Assembly: GCF_020382885.2 (NCBI RefSeq)
Contig: NC_058507.1
Span: 243,501-307,500 of the forward strand
DNA: 64,000 nucleotides
Origin: Scatophagus argus
Lineage: Eukaryota > Chordata > Actinopteri > Scatophagidae
Direction: 5' to 3'
Shown: in pieces, positions 20,732 to 32,987 of the stretch
How the letters are laid out: each line of letters starts with the position of its first letter
Numbering within the stretch: position 1 is the first letter of the stretch
Notes under the pieces: model-generated
Seen by the model: only the letters and a program-made list of their open reading frames with translations
Databases searched by the model: none
What the model was told of the DNA's origin: nothing
Position numbers and translations under genes: made by a program

Positions 20732-23700
20732 ATGGTGCATCACCCGGACTCCAGCTCAGGCAAACTGTGGCAGTCATCTGGTGAAACCAGCCCGGATCAG
20801 TCGGACACCGGGGACGTTTTAATCCACTCCACTAGAGTTCTTCTCCCGGAACGAAGACATGAAGCCGGCCCAGGTTCTGTAAAGATAACCGTCCGGAAAC
20901 TGCGGGACCTTCCTTCCCGGCTCCCTGTGGCTGAGCAACAGAAGCAGAGCTATGGGACAAAGAAACAGCAAAAAGCGAACGATGCTCCTCCTCTCCGGAC
21001 AGTAGTTACCCGTCAGCCCGGTAAGGCTCCTACGGGTGTCCCGGATCCACCGGTGATCTGAGCTATGCGGTGACTGACGAGCCTTCAGCTCTGGTTGATT
21101 TGTGTGTGTGTGTGTGTGTGTGTGTGTAGACAGGCGGACCCTGACGAAACCTGAGCTGACCAAAGAGAACAGCGTGAGTCCCCTGCTGCTTTCTCCTTTT
21201 CCTTTCACCACGTTGTCCGTTTGTCCAGTTTGTTGTCCATGTCACGTGATGTCCCACTGTCCCGCTGTTTGTTGTTGCTGACACCCAATCTAAATCTTCT
21301 GAAGTCAGTTCAGTCGTGTTTTCTCATGAATTAGTTTGGTGCTGATGGCTTCTTGTCATTTTTTACCTGAATCAGTTACCGGAGGTAAACGCCGCGGTGT
21401 TTTCCCTGTAGAATAGATAGATAGATAGATAGATAGATACTTTATTGATCCCGAGGGAAATTCAAGAATAGAGTCTCTGCAGTTTGTGTGCAGTATCAGA
21501 AAATGATTTGAGTCTGATGTGTTTGTCGTTCCAGCAGTCTGCAGCAGCCGAGTCGAGTCCCAACAGGAAGCTCTCAGCTGGGCCACATGACCAGCAGCAG
21601 CCTGGTGAGAGATCCAGCTTCATCAGCCAGTCATTAATCAGTAATCAGTGAGATCATCACCGCTCAGTATCTGACTGCATTAAGCTAGATATGGTTCTTA
21701 TTATACATTAGCTGTTTTTCTTATTGATTTTCAATACACCACTGTATTGAAAATCATTAGTATTATTGTAGAATTGATGCATGATTAAATAATATGGAAT
21801 CATTTTTTGAGATATTTTCTGAGAAGTGTTGCTGCTGCTGATGTTGGAATCACAAAAACCAGATAGTGTGTGGAGAGTTTAGGTGCAGAACAACCCGAGG
21901 CTGACCCCAGCTCTGCTTACATCTTCACTCTCAGGTCACGACCTCCTGACGTCACGTTTTGAAGCTGGCGTTCGAGGAGTCGTGCTCACAGCTCTGAAAC
22001 AGCGGTGAGGAAAACCATGACATTCCTGTCTGAAATGACGAAAAAGTCTGTGGAGTTTGGTTTGTTTTGTTCCTGAGATGTTTACCTGAGCCAGATGCAT
22101 GAATGTTTCCAGGAGCAGCAAAGTACTGAATGAAAAAGTTTTGAAGTCTAAAACTGAAGATATGAGAAACAGACTGCTGACTGCTTTTAAAACTCGTTTT
22201 GTTTCCACCCGACCATCATGAAGCAAAGTAAAGTTTCTTCACATTAGATTTTCTTAATCAGTTGAACTCTTCAAAGTTAAAAACTACTGAATGTAAAACA
22301 CTGAAGTATTCGTCTGACCCCTTCATGGTCTGCGTGTTCACCCAAGCGAAGTCATGTTCTCTCTGCCGCTCAGCTCTCACAGTGCCCCCTGCAGGAGGGA
22401 AGTCAGAGTGCAGCTGCTGGACCCCCTTCCACCTTCTGGTCGGAGGAGCAGCTCCCAGGATGCAGTGGGTGTCGCCGCGGGGGTCCAGACGGAGGCGGAA
22501 CTGTTCCCTGGTTGCTCGAGAGTTGACACAAACGCTGCTGCTCTCATTAAGGTGCATCTGACCTGAGTTCAGTTCACTGAACACTCTGATGATACAGGAA
22601 GTACTGACAGCAGTACAAGTTTTAATCAAAACCCACTGAATTACCTGCAGTACTTTTAGAATGCAGTATTTGTGTTTGTGTTTTCAGGTGGAGGCTCAAG
22701 TGTCTCAGCTGACTGATGGTGTAAACAAACTGCTGCAGACTGACAGGTACACACCTGCACACTTTGTTGTACTGTATGATGCTGTAATCTGTTACTGTGT
22801 TGTGTTGTTGTATTACAGTATATCTCTATATTAATACAAACTGTATAAAGATAATACACTCTGTTATAATAAGTGGTGTCATATTGCATGTTTAGTACTG
22901 CAGTATTAGTTTAAGTGCAACATTGGTTGTGAGTACCAAGTGTATTTGTATTGTTTGTGACTTTAATTGTTTTTGTATAGGTTCTATTTTTAATTCTATT
23001 ATTCTATATATTATATATTTATTTTCTATAATACTATTATATTTTATATTATTATCATAATTTATTTTTTAACTGTTGATGTGAACTTTTTTCTGTTTTG
23101 ATCTGAAGTTAACCTCAAGATCAATAAAAGGGGCTGCAGATCACAGCTACCTGCACACACACTAAAAAGCCAGAGCACCTTCTTCCTGTGTGCCTCAGAC
23201 TCATCTAACCAATAAGCGCAGAGGATGTTGTCACATGAAAGAAGTCACATGCACACTGTTTCCTGACACTGTGACATCACTGTGTGGCAGGGACAGGGGG
23301 TGGAGCCTGAGCCAGCAGTCGCTGCATCACTTGGAGGTGCTGCACAGCCAACAGCTGCAGCTGCAGGTAAATACGCTCACCTGTTCAGCTGCCACGGACA
23401 CCTGACTCTGTCTGCTGACTGCTCGTTGGCTCTCCTCTTCTCCAATCAGAGCCAGCTGCTGGAGTCAGCCCTCAGGATAGTGACAAGCCACACCCCTGTG
23501 ACCTCTACGACCTCTGACCCTGCTGTGACCCCTGATCTCACATCTACAGGTGAGCCAGCCCATCTGCAGCTCACTGGCCTGGACGCTGCAGGTAAACACA
23601 CACACACACACACCTCAGCATCATGGGAACTGTAGTACAATTCAGTTCAGTCTATTTGTATTGCCTCAAATCAGAAGCAGAGGGAGAAGAGAGAGAGAGA

Positions 23701-26700
23701 AGCCCAGTGCACCATGGGAGATCGTGGCAGTCTGAGAGTTTAGCAGCATAATGAGGGCCAAGTCCAGTCCCAACTATAAACTTTATCAGAAAGGAAAGTT
23801 TTGATTCTGTTCTTAAACATCTGTTCTTAAGAGTCTGCCTCCTGGACCAGGACACAGTCTGTCCTACGTGGTCCAATGTCTCAGAGGTTGTGACATGTTG
23901 TGACCAGCAGGTGGCAGCAGCAGCATCGCATCCAGCTCATCTTGTCAGTGTGTGTGTGTGAGAGTGTGTCTTGTATTTTATTCTGCTGGGAATTGGGTTG
24001 TCATGGTAACCAGGCTGTTTGTAGCAGCGGGCTATTTTTAGTGTGTGTGTGTGTGTGCTGACAGACGTACAGATGAGTTTAAGTCTCAGCAGGATCAGTG
24101 GACTCTGATGAGGTCTCTGTTTGTGTCCAGGTGTTTGGACCGTGTGAAGTTGTCTCTTGTCTCTCTGTAGTCCTTGCAGAGATTTAAGGAGTCCTGAAGA
24201 GCTTCAGGAGTGATTTTTTTTTCTTTGTGAGCAGTTGTAGAGGTCCTTGAAGAGTGTCCATCGGTCTTTGAACAGACTCCAGAGTTCCTTGAGGAGTTTC
24301 CAGGCGACTGAGGGGTGATGCAGTGACAGCATTAGGCTGCTGACCTCAAGAGAGGCGGGTCCACCTGGTTTGTCTGGCTGTCCAGCAGTCTGATTCAGCA
24401 GCTCCATGAAATATTGTGTGAACACTGATGCTACTCACAGGACCAGCTGGAATGAGGCTGGTGACCTGTGACCTTCAGTGGTGGGGTTGGGGTTAGGGTT
24501 AGGGGTCAGACCTCCACCTGCTGCTGTCCTCACAGAGTGGGGACAGCCTGTTAGAAACAGAGTCTTGTTTAACGTCTTTACTGCGTTCTGCTGACCGTCT
24601 CTGCTTCTCTCTCCATCAGCAAACGTTCACAGCCCCTGGCAGCCAAGCTCCGCAGCAACCGCCGCCTCTGAGACTAGCCCAGTTGCCATGGAAACACCCC
24701 GCCGTGACCAATGGCCGCAGCAAACCAGGTGATGGCTGGGGGGGACTGAATTTGCTGCTGAGAATAAATCCTGCATTCAGAGCTGCAATCTGACATCACA
24801 CAATTAGTGAATGCAGTTTATCGTGTAACCGTGAGTGCAAAGTGCAGTAAAGTTCGTGTGTGTTCAGGTAAACGTGAGTGAACAGCTGGTGGTAGATACG
24901 TAAGAACAGTGTCAGACAAGATGTCCATTATCAGGAGTTAATGGATGACCTGGACTTGGATGATTTGCCAGAACTGTCCATTAATTCCAGGTAATGGACT
25001 TCAAAGTCAGTAACAAACAGAAAATATAATCTGACAGAATGTTTAAGAACAGGACTGTCAGCAGTCAGCCGTGTTCCTGTCCCCAGATCAGTCTGAAGGT
25101 TTTCAACAGCAGGTGATAGTCCAGGTGTGCACAGAGCTGATGTCTGACAGGCTGCAGAGGAGGCAGCGTGTTGATGTGTAAACCTTCTGGGGGTTTGACA
25201 TGAACGTATGAGGTCATAACATCAGCCTGAGGAGACAACTGGCCTCACTTCATGATCAATAATCTATAATCACACATTTACGTTATAATCCCCAAAGAAA
25301 TGGACGATTTCTGACCTGAAACAGTGAGTCAAGTCTTTTAGAATCGGAATCCCTCTTTTTTGCCACGTATGTTTGCACATACAAGGAATTTGTCTTGGCA
25401 TGAGGAGCAAATGCACAACATGAATGTGGAATTAGGACTGGAACATTTACAATAAGACAGACGAGATTAAATCTGTGTGTACAGTGAGATGAGAGCTGTG
25501 CAGTCAGCGTTGAAAGAAAAACAGGAAGACCAGGAGGGTTAGAGTGTGTGTGAGGGGCTGTGCCTCGTTTATATTCACCACCGAGACTAAACATTCAAAA
25601 GAAGCTTTATTTAAACCTGAACACGACATCAGGTCAGTGTGTGTGTGTGCGTGCGGTTTGGGGGGAGGGGAACTCGGTCTATTTGCATAATCATTCAGAG
25701 TCAGGGGTGAATGAGGCTGCAGCTCTTCGTGTTTTCAGCAGCTTCCTCCTCCTCACAGCACGGTCACCAGGCGTGTTTCCATGGCAACATAGACAGCATC
25801 TATCAGAGGCACGCCATAGCTAATCGGTGTGTGTGTGTCAAGCTGGCTCTGAGCCAACCAGCCAACATTAAACCCTTGCTGGAGGTTTTACATTTTTCCC
25901 AGAATGCATTATTTTAGTGCGGTGCCAACATTGGTGGTTAACCCTGTCCTCTCTGGACAGCTGAGCTCCAGATGTCGAGCTTACGTCTTCATATGTCTGA
26001 CCAACAGTCCACAGACCCCAGAGACCCACTTTACAGAACAGATCAGTTCCAGATTCACTTTGTGTCAGTCCGTCAGGTGGAAACGCACAGAAACACAAAG
26101 AGGAGGACACGACAGACCTGAGGCGGGTGGTCACTGAGGGGGAGGGTCACAGAGAGCTGAAACCTGCCAGGCAACACGCACACACACCTCCTGAGATCTC
26201 GTTCACATGACAGCTGCAGCTAAACATGATCTGAACTCTTGAGGGATTGATCATGTATTTACAGACGGATCCTATTTTGCAAGCTGAGCCTGACGAAGAA
26301 AGAAAGAAAGAAAGTGACATATTTCGTCATTGGAGGGAACTCACTCCAACGAAATTCGTGCTCTGCATTTAACCCACCCAAGTGACGTGCACACACACAC
26401 AGCAAACCCGGGGCAGTGGGCGACCGCGTGCAGCGCCCGGGGAGCAGTGGGGGTTAGGTACCTTGCTCAAGGGTACCTCAGCCATGGACACCGGTACGGG
26501 GAATCGAACCAGCGATCCACCGGTTACGGGTCCGACACCCTAACCGCTGATCCTGAAGTCGTGCTCCAAACACGAGTAAACAGCTTCCTGTCAGCCCTGA
26601 GCTTCAGAGTGGACAGGATTTAGAGACAGGCAACAAATCATCCATCAGCCAATCTGTCAGCTAATCAGTGATCGATCACAGCTGATTGATTCATGTTCAC

Positions 26701-29700
26701 AGGTTGCTGGTGCACCAGCAGAGTGAAGTCATGTCAGCTCTTTGTGTCTGTGATGTAGAACCACCACACCACACTACTGACCTCAGATCAGCTGCTGCTT
26801 TGATACTGCAGCCTGTCGGAGCAGAAACTGATCACGTGTCAGTTTTCCTGGTGTTTTTGTCTCGTTGTAAGTAACAGCAATGGATGGAGGGGAGGAGGCC
26901 AACAAGTGGCATCATGTCACTTCAGGAGGTGGGGGGGGGGCTATGACGTCACGCACCCTACCAGGTTGCATCCTGTTGGGGGGGGCATCCAAATTCCTCA
27001 GCTTTTGTCGGAGTGAAGCACGCAGGAAAGAAAAAGAGAACCCCCCCACCCACCCCACCTCTCCTCTGCTCCTCCTCCTCCGTCTCTGCATCACAACACG
27101 GAGCTCCAGCGGCGGCAGCAGGAGGAAACTGAGCAGGAACAATAAGCTGAGAGGAGTCACTGCAACGTATGTCTGTCTGTCTGTCTGTCTGTCTGTTAGT
27201 TAGTTTCCTCTGAGCTAACCGGGCCGTGAACGCAGCTCCCCGGAGCAGGCAGGGAGGGAGACGGGCAGAGGGAAGATGTCCTCCCCGCAGGTCTCCTCGT
27301 CCCGCAGACAGTCATGTTATCTGTGCGACCTGCCCCGCATGCCCTGGGCCATGATTTGGGACTTCACCGAGCCAGTCTGCCGGGGATGCGTCAACTACGA
27401 GGGCGCGGACCGCATCGAGTTCGTCATCGAGACAACCCGCCACCTGAAGCGGGCTCACGGCTTCCAGGAGGGCAGATCCCCCGGCGGACCGCCTCTCCCG
27501 CCGCAGCAGCCCGTTGTGGCGAAGAGTCAGGCGGTGTTACTGACCGGGAAAGAGTCGGTGGGGCAGCTGAACCACCACCAGACGGACGGACCGGGGAAGC
27601 CTCAGCAGCCCGCTTTGGACCGATACTCGCTCGGCGCAGAGAGCCGTGCTCGGTTTGACTACGGCGGCCACAGCAGCAGCAGCAGGTTGCCCAACGGACT
27701 CGGAGGACCGAACGGGTTCAAACCGGACGACGGACCCCCCGAGCTGAACCGACAGAGCCCGAACTCGAGGAACAGGGGCAACGGCGGGCTGGTGTCGGCA
27801 CCGGGACAGATGAATGTACCGCCGAACCTGCTGCCTCAGACCCAGCTGAACGCACCGGCCCCGCACGGCACAGCGGGCAGGGCTGCCCTACAGGGCGCCA
27901 CGATCGGTGTGTCACTGTCCGGCCAGGTGGGCCTGTCTGACCCCGGAGGGAAGCGGCCCGCCTCGGTCTCCAGCACGGACCAGGAGCGGGAGCTGAAGGA
28001 GAAACAGCGGAATGTGGAGACTCTGGCTGAGCTGAGCGAGAGCCTCCGCAGCCGGCAGGAGGAGTGGGCAGGCAAGCCGAAGATGGTGAGGGACACGCTG
28101 GTCACGCTGTCCGGCTGCACCCCGTTCGACGTCCGCTTCAAAAAAGATCACGGGCTGGTCGGCAGGGTGTTCGCCTTCGACGCCGTGTCCAAACCCGGCA
28201 TGGAGAACGAACTGAAGATCTTCATCGAATACCCGAGCGGCTCCGGGAACGTGTTCTCCAGCGCCTCGGGGGTGGCCAAGCAGATGTACCAGGACTGTAT
28301 GAAGGACTTCGGCAGGGGTTTGTCCTCCGGCTTTAAGTATCTGGAGTATGAGAAGAAACACGGATCCGGGGACTGGCGTCTGCTGGGGGATTTATTACCC
28401 GAGTCTCTGCGTTTTTTTAAGGAGGGTGTGGGGGATGAAATGTTGCCGCAGCCCTACATCGACGGCAGCTACCCGCTGCTGCCAACCTCCTTGGTGCTTC
28501 CCGGCCGAGCGTTGGCGTCAGGCAGCGGCAGCTCCAGGGCCGGTGCGAGGAAGAGGAAAGCCTCCCCGGAGCCCGACTCTGCAGACGGCAGCCTGAAGCT
28601 GGCCGAGGAACAGCAGAGGCAGCAGTGGATCAACAGTCAGACCGAAGCCCTCAAACTGTCCATGGCTGCTGGCTCTTTCGCCGGGCCGCCTCCTCCGCTC
28701 GGCTCTGGGCACCCCGGACGCGCCACGCCCCCGGAGTCCGCCGCAGCACCACAGAACGGACAGTCCCCGATGGCCGCGCTCATGTCAGTCGCGGATACGC
28801 TCGGGAACGCGCACTCCCCCAACAAGGACAGAGACTCGGTTCACTCCACCACCTCCTCCTCCAGACACAACAGCAGCAGCCCGCTGTCCCCCGCCTCCGT
28901 GTCCGGGCAGAGGCGCCTCTCCTCCCGCAACGGAGACCTCGGACTGTCGGCCACGTCGCAGTCCTCAGGCGGCATGGAACAGGCGCACGCACAGAACGTG
29001 CCCGACTCCCCCATGGCGAACAGCGGACCTCTGTGCTGCACCATCTGCCACGAACGCTTAGAAGACACACACTTTGTACAGTGTCCCTCCGTCCCCAACC
29101 ACAAGTTCTGCTTCCCCTGCTCCAGAGAGAGCATCAAAGCCCAGGGGGCCTCCGGGGAGGTGTACTGTCCCAGCGGGGAGAAGTGCCCTCTGGTGGGCTC
29201 CAATGTGCCCTGGGCCTTCATGCAGGGGGAGATCGCCACCATCCTGGCTGGAGATGTGAAGGTAAAGAAGGAGAGAGACCCCTGAGGATGATGAGGAGGA
29301 AGAGACTCTGATTAATGTGAGAGCCAGTGCTCCGTGTGACTTCTAACTTTGTGTCAGTGGTGTGAGAGAACCGACCAGGGTGGGAAGCTGATAGCTGATC
29401 AATACTGATTAAACAGGTGGGCAAAGTCAGAACTACAGGTTATCCCACAACAGAAACACTTGAAACTTTAAATCCAGGGAGAATGAGGTAATGACACCCC
29501 CCCCCCCCCCCCCCCCATCTATCATTTTAATATCAATATGATGACATATTTGTCACAGTAGTTTTAATAAATTATAGTCTACTTGTATTTGTGTATATAT
29601 TTGTTTTTATTGTATATTTTGCTCTAAGTATTTATTCCTGTACTTATTCTGTCCTGAGATGCTGCGACACTTCCCCTCTGGGGCTCAATGAAGGATTGTC

Positions 29701-32700
29701 TTATCTTAATTTGACTTAGTTTCCATCAGATGAGGTTAATGACTGATTGTTGTTACAGCTGATCAGAGCAGCGTGAAAACAGTCCGTCCAAGTGAGTCAG
29801 TCTCGGTGTTGGACAGGATCAGCTATCAAACCGATCAAACACACTCTGATGTTTGATCAGAAAACATCTTTGAAAACTGGCTTGAGTCTGGACAGTAAAC
29901 GAGTCCTGTAGTCGTGTTGGGTCAGAGACAGTGGGCTCAGGGGACTCGGGTCAGTTCACACTTCAGTCTGCAAGTCCCTCTTTAAAGGTGATTCATCTGA
30001 AAATCAGCTATTGATCAGCTGTGGAAATGTCTGTTAGTTTGTTACCGACTAAACTGCAGCGAGCAGCTTGAAGAGGACACTGAGGACAGATAAACGTCTG
30101 CTCTGCCTTCACTCACGGTCAGACTGGATGTCTCAAACTGGTCAGTTTGAGGCCAAAGTAATGGATGAAATGAAACCATATTGAAGGGATCCAGTGTGTC
30201 CAGCTGAGTTTTGTCCTCACAATGTAGAGACCTCAGCAGGACAAACTGCTAGAGCTCAGAGAATGAAGCTGGACAGACGTCTCACGTCACTGGCGATGCT
30301 GCGGTGACTGTGAAAGAATTCATCGTTGGACTGAATCGGAAGTGATTTTGTTGACTGATGAACATTTGGACTGTCGGTCTGACAAAATAAGACATTTGAG
30401 GACATCCCCTGATGGAGCGCTTGTCTCGTTGGCTGCAGCTTGTCCGATCGCTTCGGGGCGAACAGTTTGTCTTACAGTACGCTGGCAGAGTGAAGCTCTC
30501 ATCAGGCTGTAAGGCTCAGAGACACACTGATGAGGCAGAGGAGAGGACGGACAGACTGCAAAGGGGACGTTGAGACTGAGCAGCTGTGATGGATTGTATG
30601 AGTGTTGTGAGACAGCTCTCACACTTCACTCTGTGTGTGAAAACTCTTCTTATTTTTATACAACTCTGACACTTTTTATTTCACTTTTTTAGAATCTTTT
30701 GTCACTTTCTAATTTTCTTTTTTTTTTTCAATTTTCAAAATTTTCATTCATTTTTAAGGTATGTAGTTGAATTTTTTGAAAATCCTAATTTAGAGGTTTT
30801 GATTTATTTAGTTTCTTATTGCAATAAAGCGTTGTGTGTTTTTCCTTGTTAGTTTCAGGATGTGACTGAGTGGGCTCCTGTTTTCTGTTGTCTCACTTTG
30901 TTCCTGTAGACCAAAAACCACGAAAACATCTGATCTCGTACTGAGACTTCGAGTCAGTCGTAATACATCCACCCGCACAAACCTGATCAGTCACATGACT
31001 TCACTTGGAGCGGAGCTTTATTCTGAAGGTCTGGTGACAGGAAGTCACACACTGTGTACACTGTGACCCCACTGCAGTATCAGTACTGTATGTCGCTGCA
31101 GAAGAAATTGCAGTATCAGCAGGTTTTACTCTGATGGCCACAGTAGTACTGTTATAGTATTTGGACTATCTGTACAGTAACATCAAGGGCAAGTTGATAT
31201 CTCTATCTCTAAAATTATATTGTAGTAATCAGTAGTAGAAATGTAGAAATGCAGTATTTCTACTGTAGCATCACAGTAGAAATACTGCATTAAAAAACAA
31301 ATGACAAAAATTCACATTTAACAACAAACAAAACAATTTCATCAGTTTACAGTAGTATCAGTAGTACTGCAGTCTTTTTGTTACTTGCTGCATTGCAGAT
31401 TTTTCTCTTTGAACAACACACACACCTGTAGTGTGTGTGTGTGGGGGGGCACTGATGGTTAAGGTGCCCTTGGCTCAGTGCAGCAGCTCACTGTGTGCAT
31501 GCTGATGGAGTCCCCACAGACACACCTGTGCGTGCGTTGGTGTGCACACACACACAGGTGATCAGGTGACGTGTTGTGTTTCTTTTGCTGTAAACTGAAG
31601 TGTTGAACAAAACGAAAGCTGATTGGCTGTCAGGTTGGATTCCGTGCTTGTCTCTGTTGTTGTGCACGACGGACGGATCGTGAGATCACTCATCGTTAAT
31701 GAAGGGCAGCAGTGTGAGTCGTGTGTGTCGCTGTGGCCTCGTGGGCTCTGATGTGTCCCAGCGCAGAGCAGTCGTCCACCAGCGACGCCCGCGCTCTAGT
31801 TCCTTTGTTTGAGTTTATTTCAGTGTCTGAGGACGCAGATGCATCACTCAGTGTGAGAACCAGTCGCACAGCATCGGGCTCACCTGTCTGTCTGCACATT
31901 ACTGCAGCCTGATCCCTTCCCCTCCTGCTCCACTGCGTGTAGGATGCTGCTGTTGCCATGGTTACCACCCTCCAGTCTTTATTCGGGAAAACTGCCGAGG
32001 AAACAAAGAGAGAAAAGGTGATGAGATGACGTCTTTACTTAATCTGAAAAATGCCACAACCTTCATGCTAATAAATCTTATTTGACTTTAAACTTAACCT
32101 GCAGGTGACATGATGAGGTCAAAGGTCGTGTGTTTATGTGTGCGGGTGTGGGTGTTCCTCCCTCAGCGTTGACTCCATTTATTGACGATGATGTCAGCAC
32201 TATCTTTCTCCCAGCACCCCTCCCCCCAGTCAGATGTGTGTCTCCTCCGCTGGCTGCTGCAGCGTTCATGTTTCTTTGTCTGATTGGTCGAGTTGAGGTT
32301 GTTTCGACCAAAGCTGATCACAGAACTGCCATTAATGGTTATAAATAAATTTAAATTTTAAATTCAGTTATAACCTGTCAATTATATAATTAATCCCACA
32401 GAGGATCCAAATGCTGCCACACATCAATGCACATGTTGAAACTCTGGGTTGGGTTTGTCCTCCATTTTGCCTGACAGAGACAGAGAGGATGATGGGAAAC
32501 AAGGACAAAATGAAAGCAAATGTTTTCACACTGGATTAATATTGATCTCCACTCCTTACTACCAAAACACATGAATTATTGGTGACATGGAAAGGTTTGC
32601 AGTGAGGGGGGAGGAGCAGCCTTTCACCTTCTTCTCCCTCTCTGCTCTCTCTGAATGGAATCTTCTCTCTCCACCATCATCTCTGCTCCCTGTCGCTATG

Positions 32701-32934
32701 GGAATGTACTGTGGTGTTGCCTAGCAACAGCAGCAGACACTGTGCAGCAAACACACACACACTGTGTTTACTGGATCCTACAGGCTCCCATCCTGTTTAC
32801 TGCTGTCCTGACAGACCCACACACACACACACACACATTCTGGGGTGTCCTCTGATTGACTCCAGAGGCAGCAGAGTGTAGAGAGACTCAGTAAACACCA
32901 GATAGCCTCCACTAGTGGCCTTTTCCTGCTCCCT

Positions 32935-32987
<53 letters not shown>

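Noticed and set aside
24484..24506. GGGTTA-like telomere words
   Set aside because: There are only two or three units, too few for an interstitial telomere or fusion point.
27912..28361. Antisense and alternate-frame open frames across irf2bpl (including 28625-29311)
   Set aside because: GC-rich coding sequence lacks stops in other frames; the main frame matches IRF2BPL from end to end.
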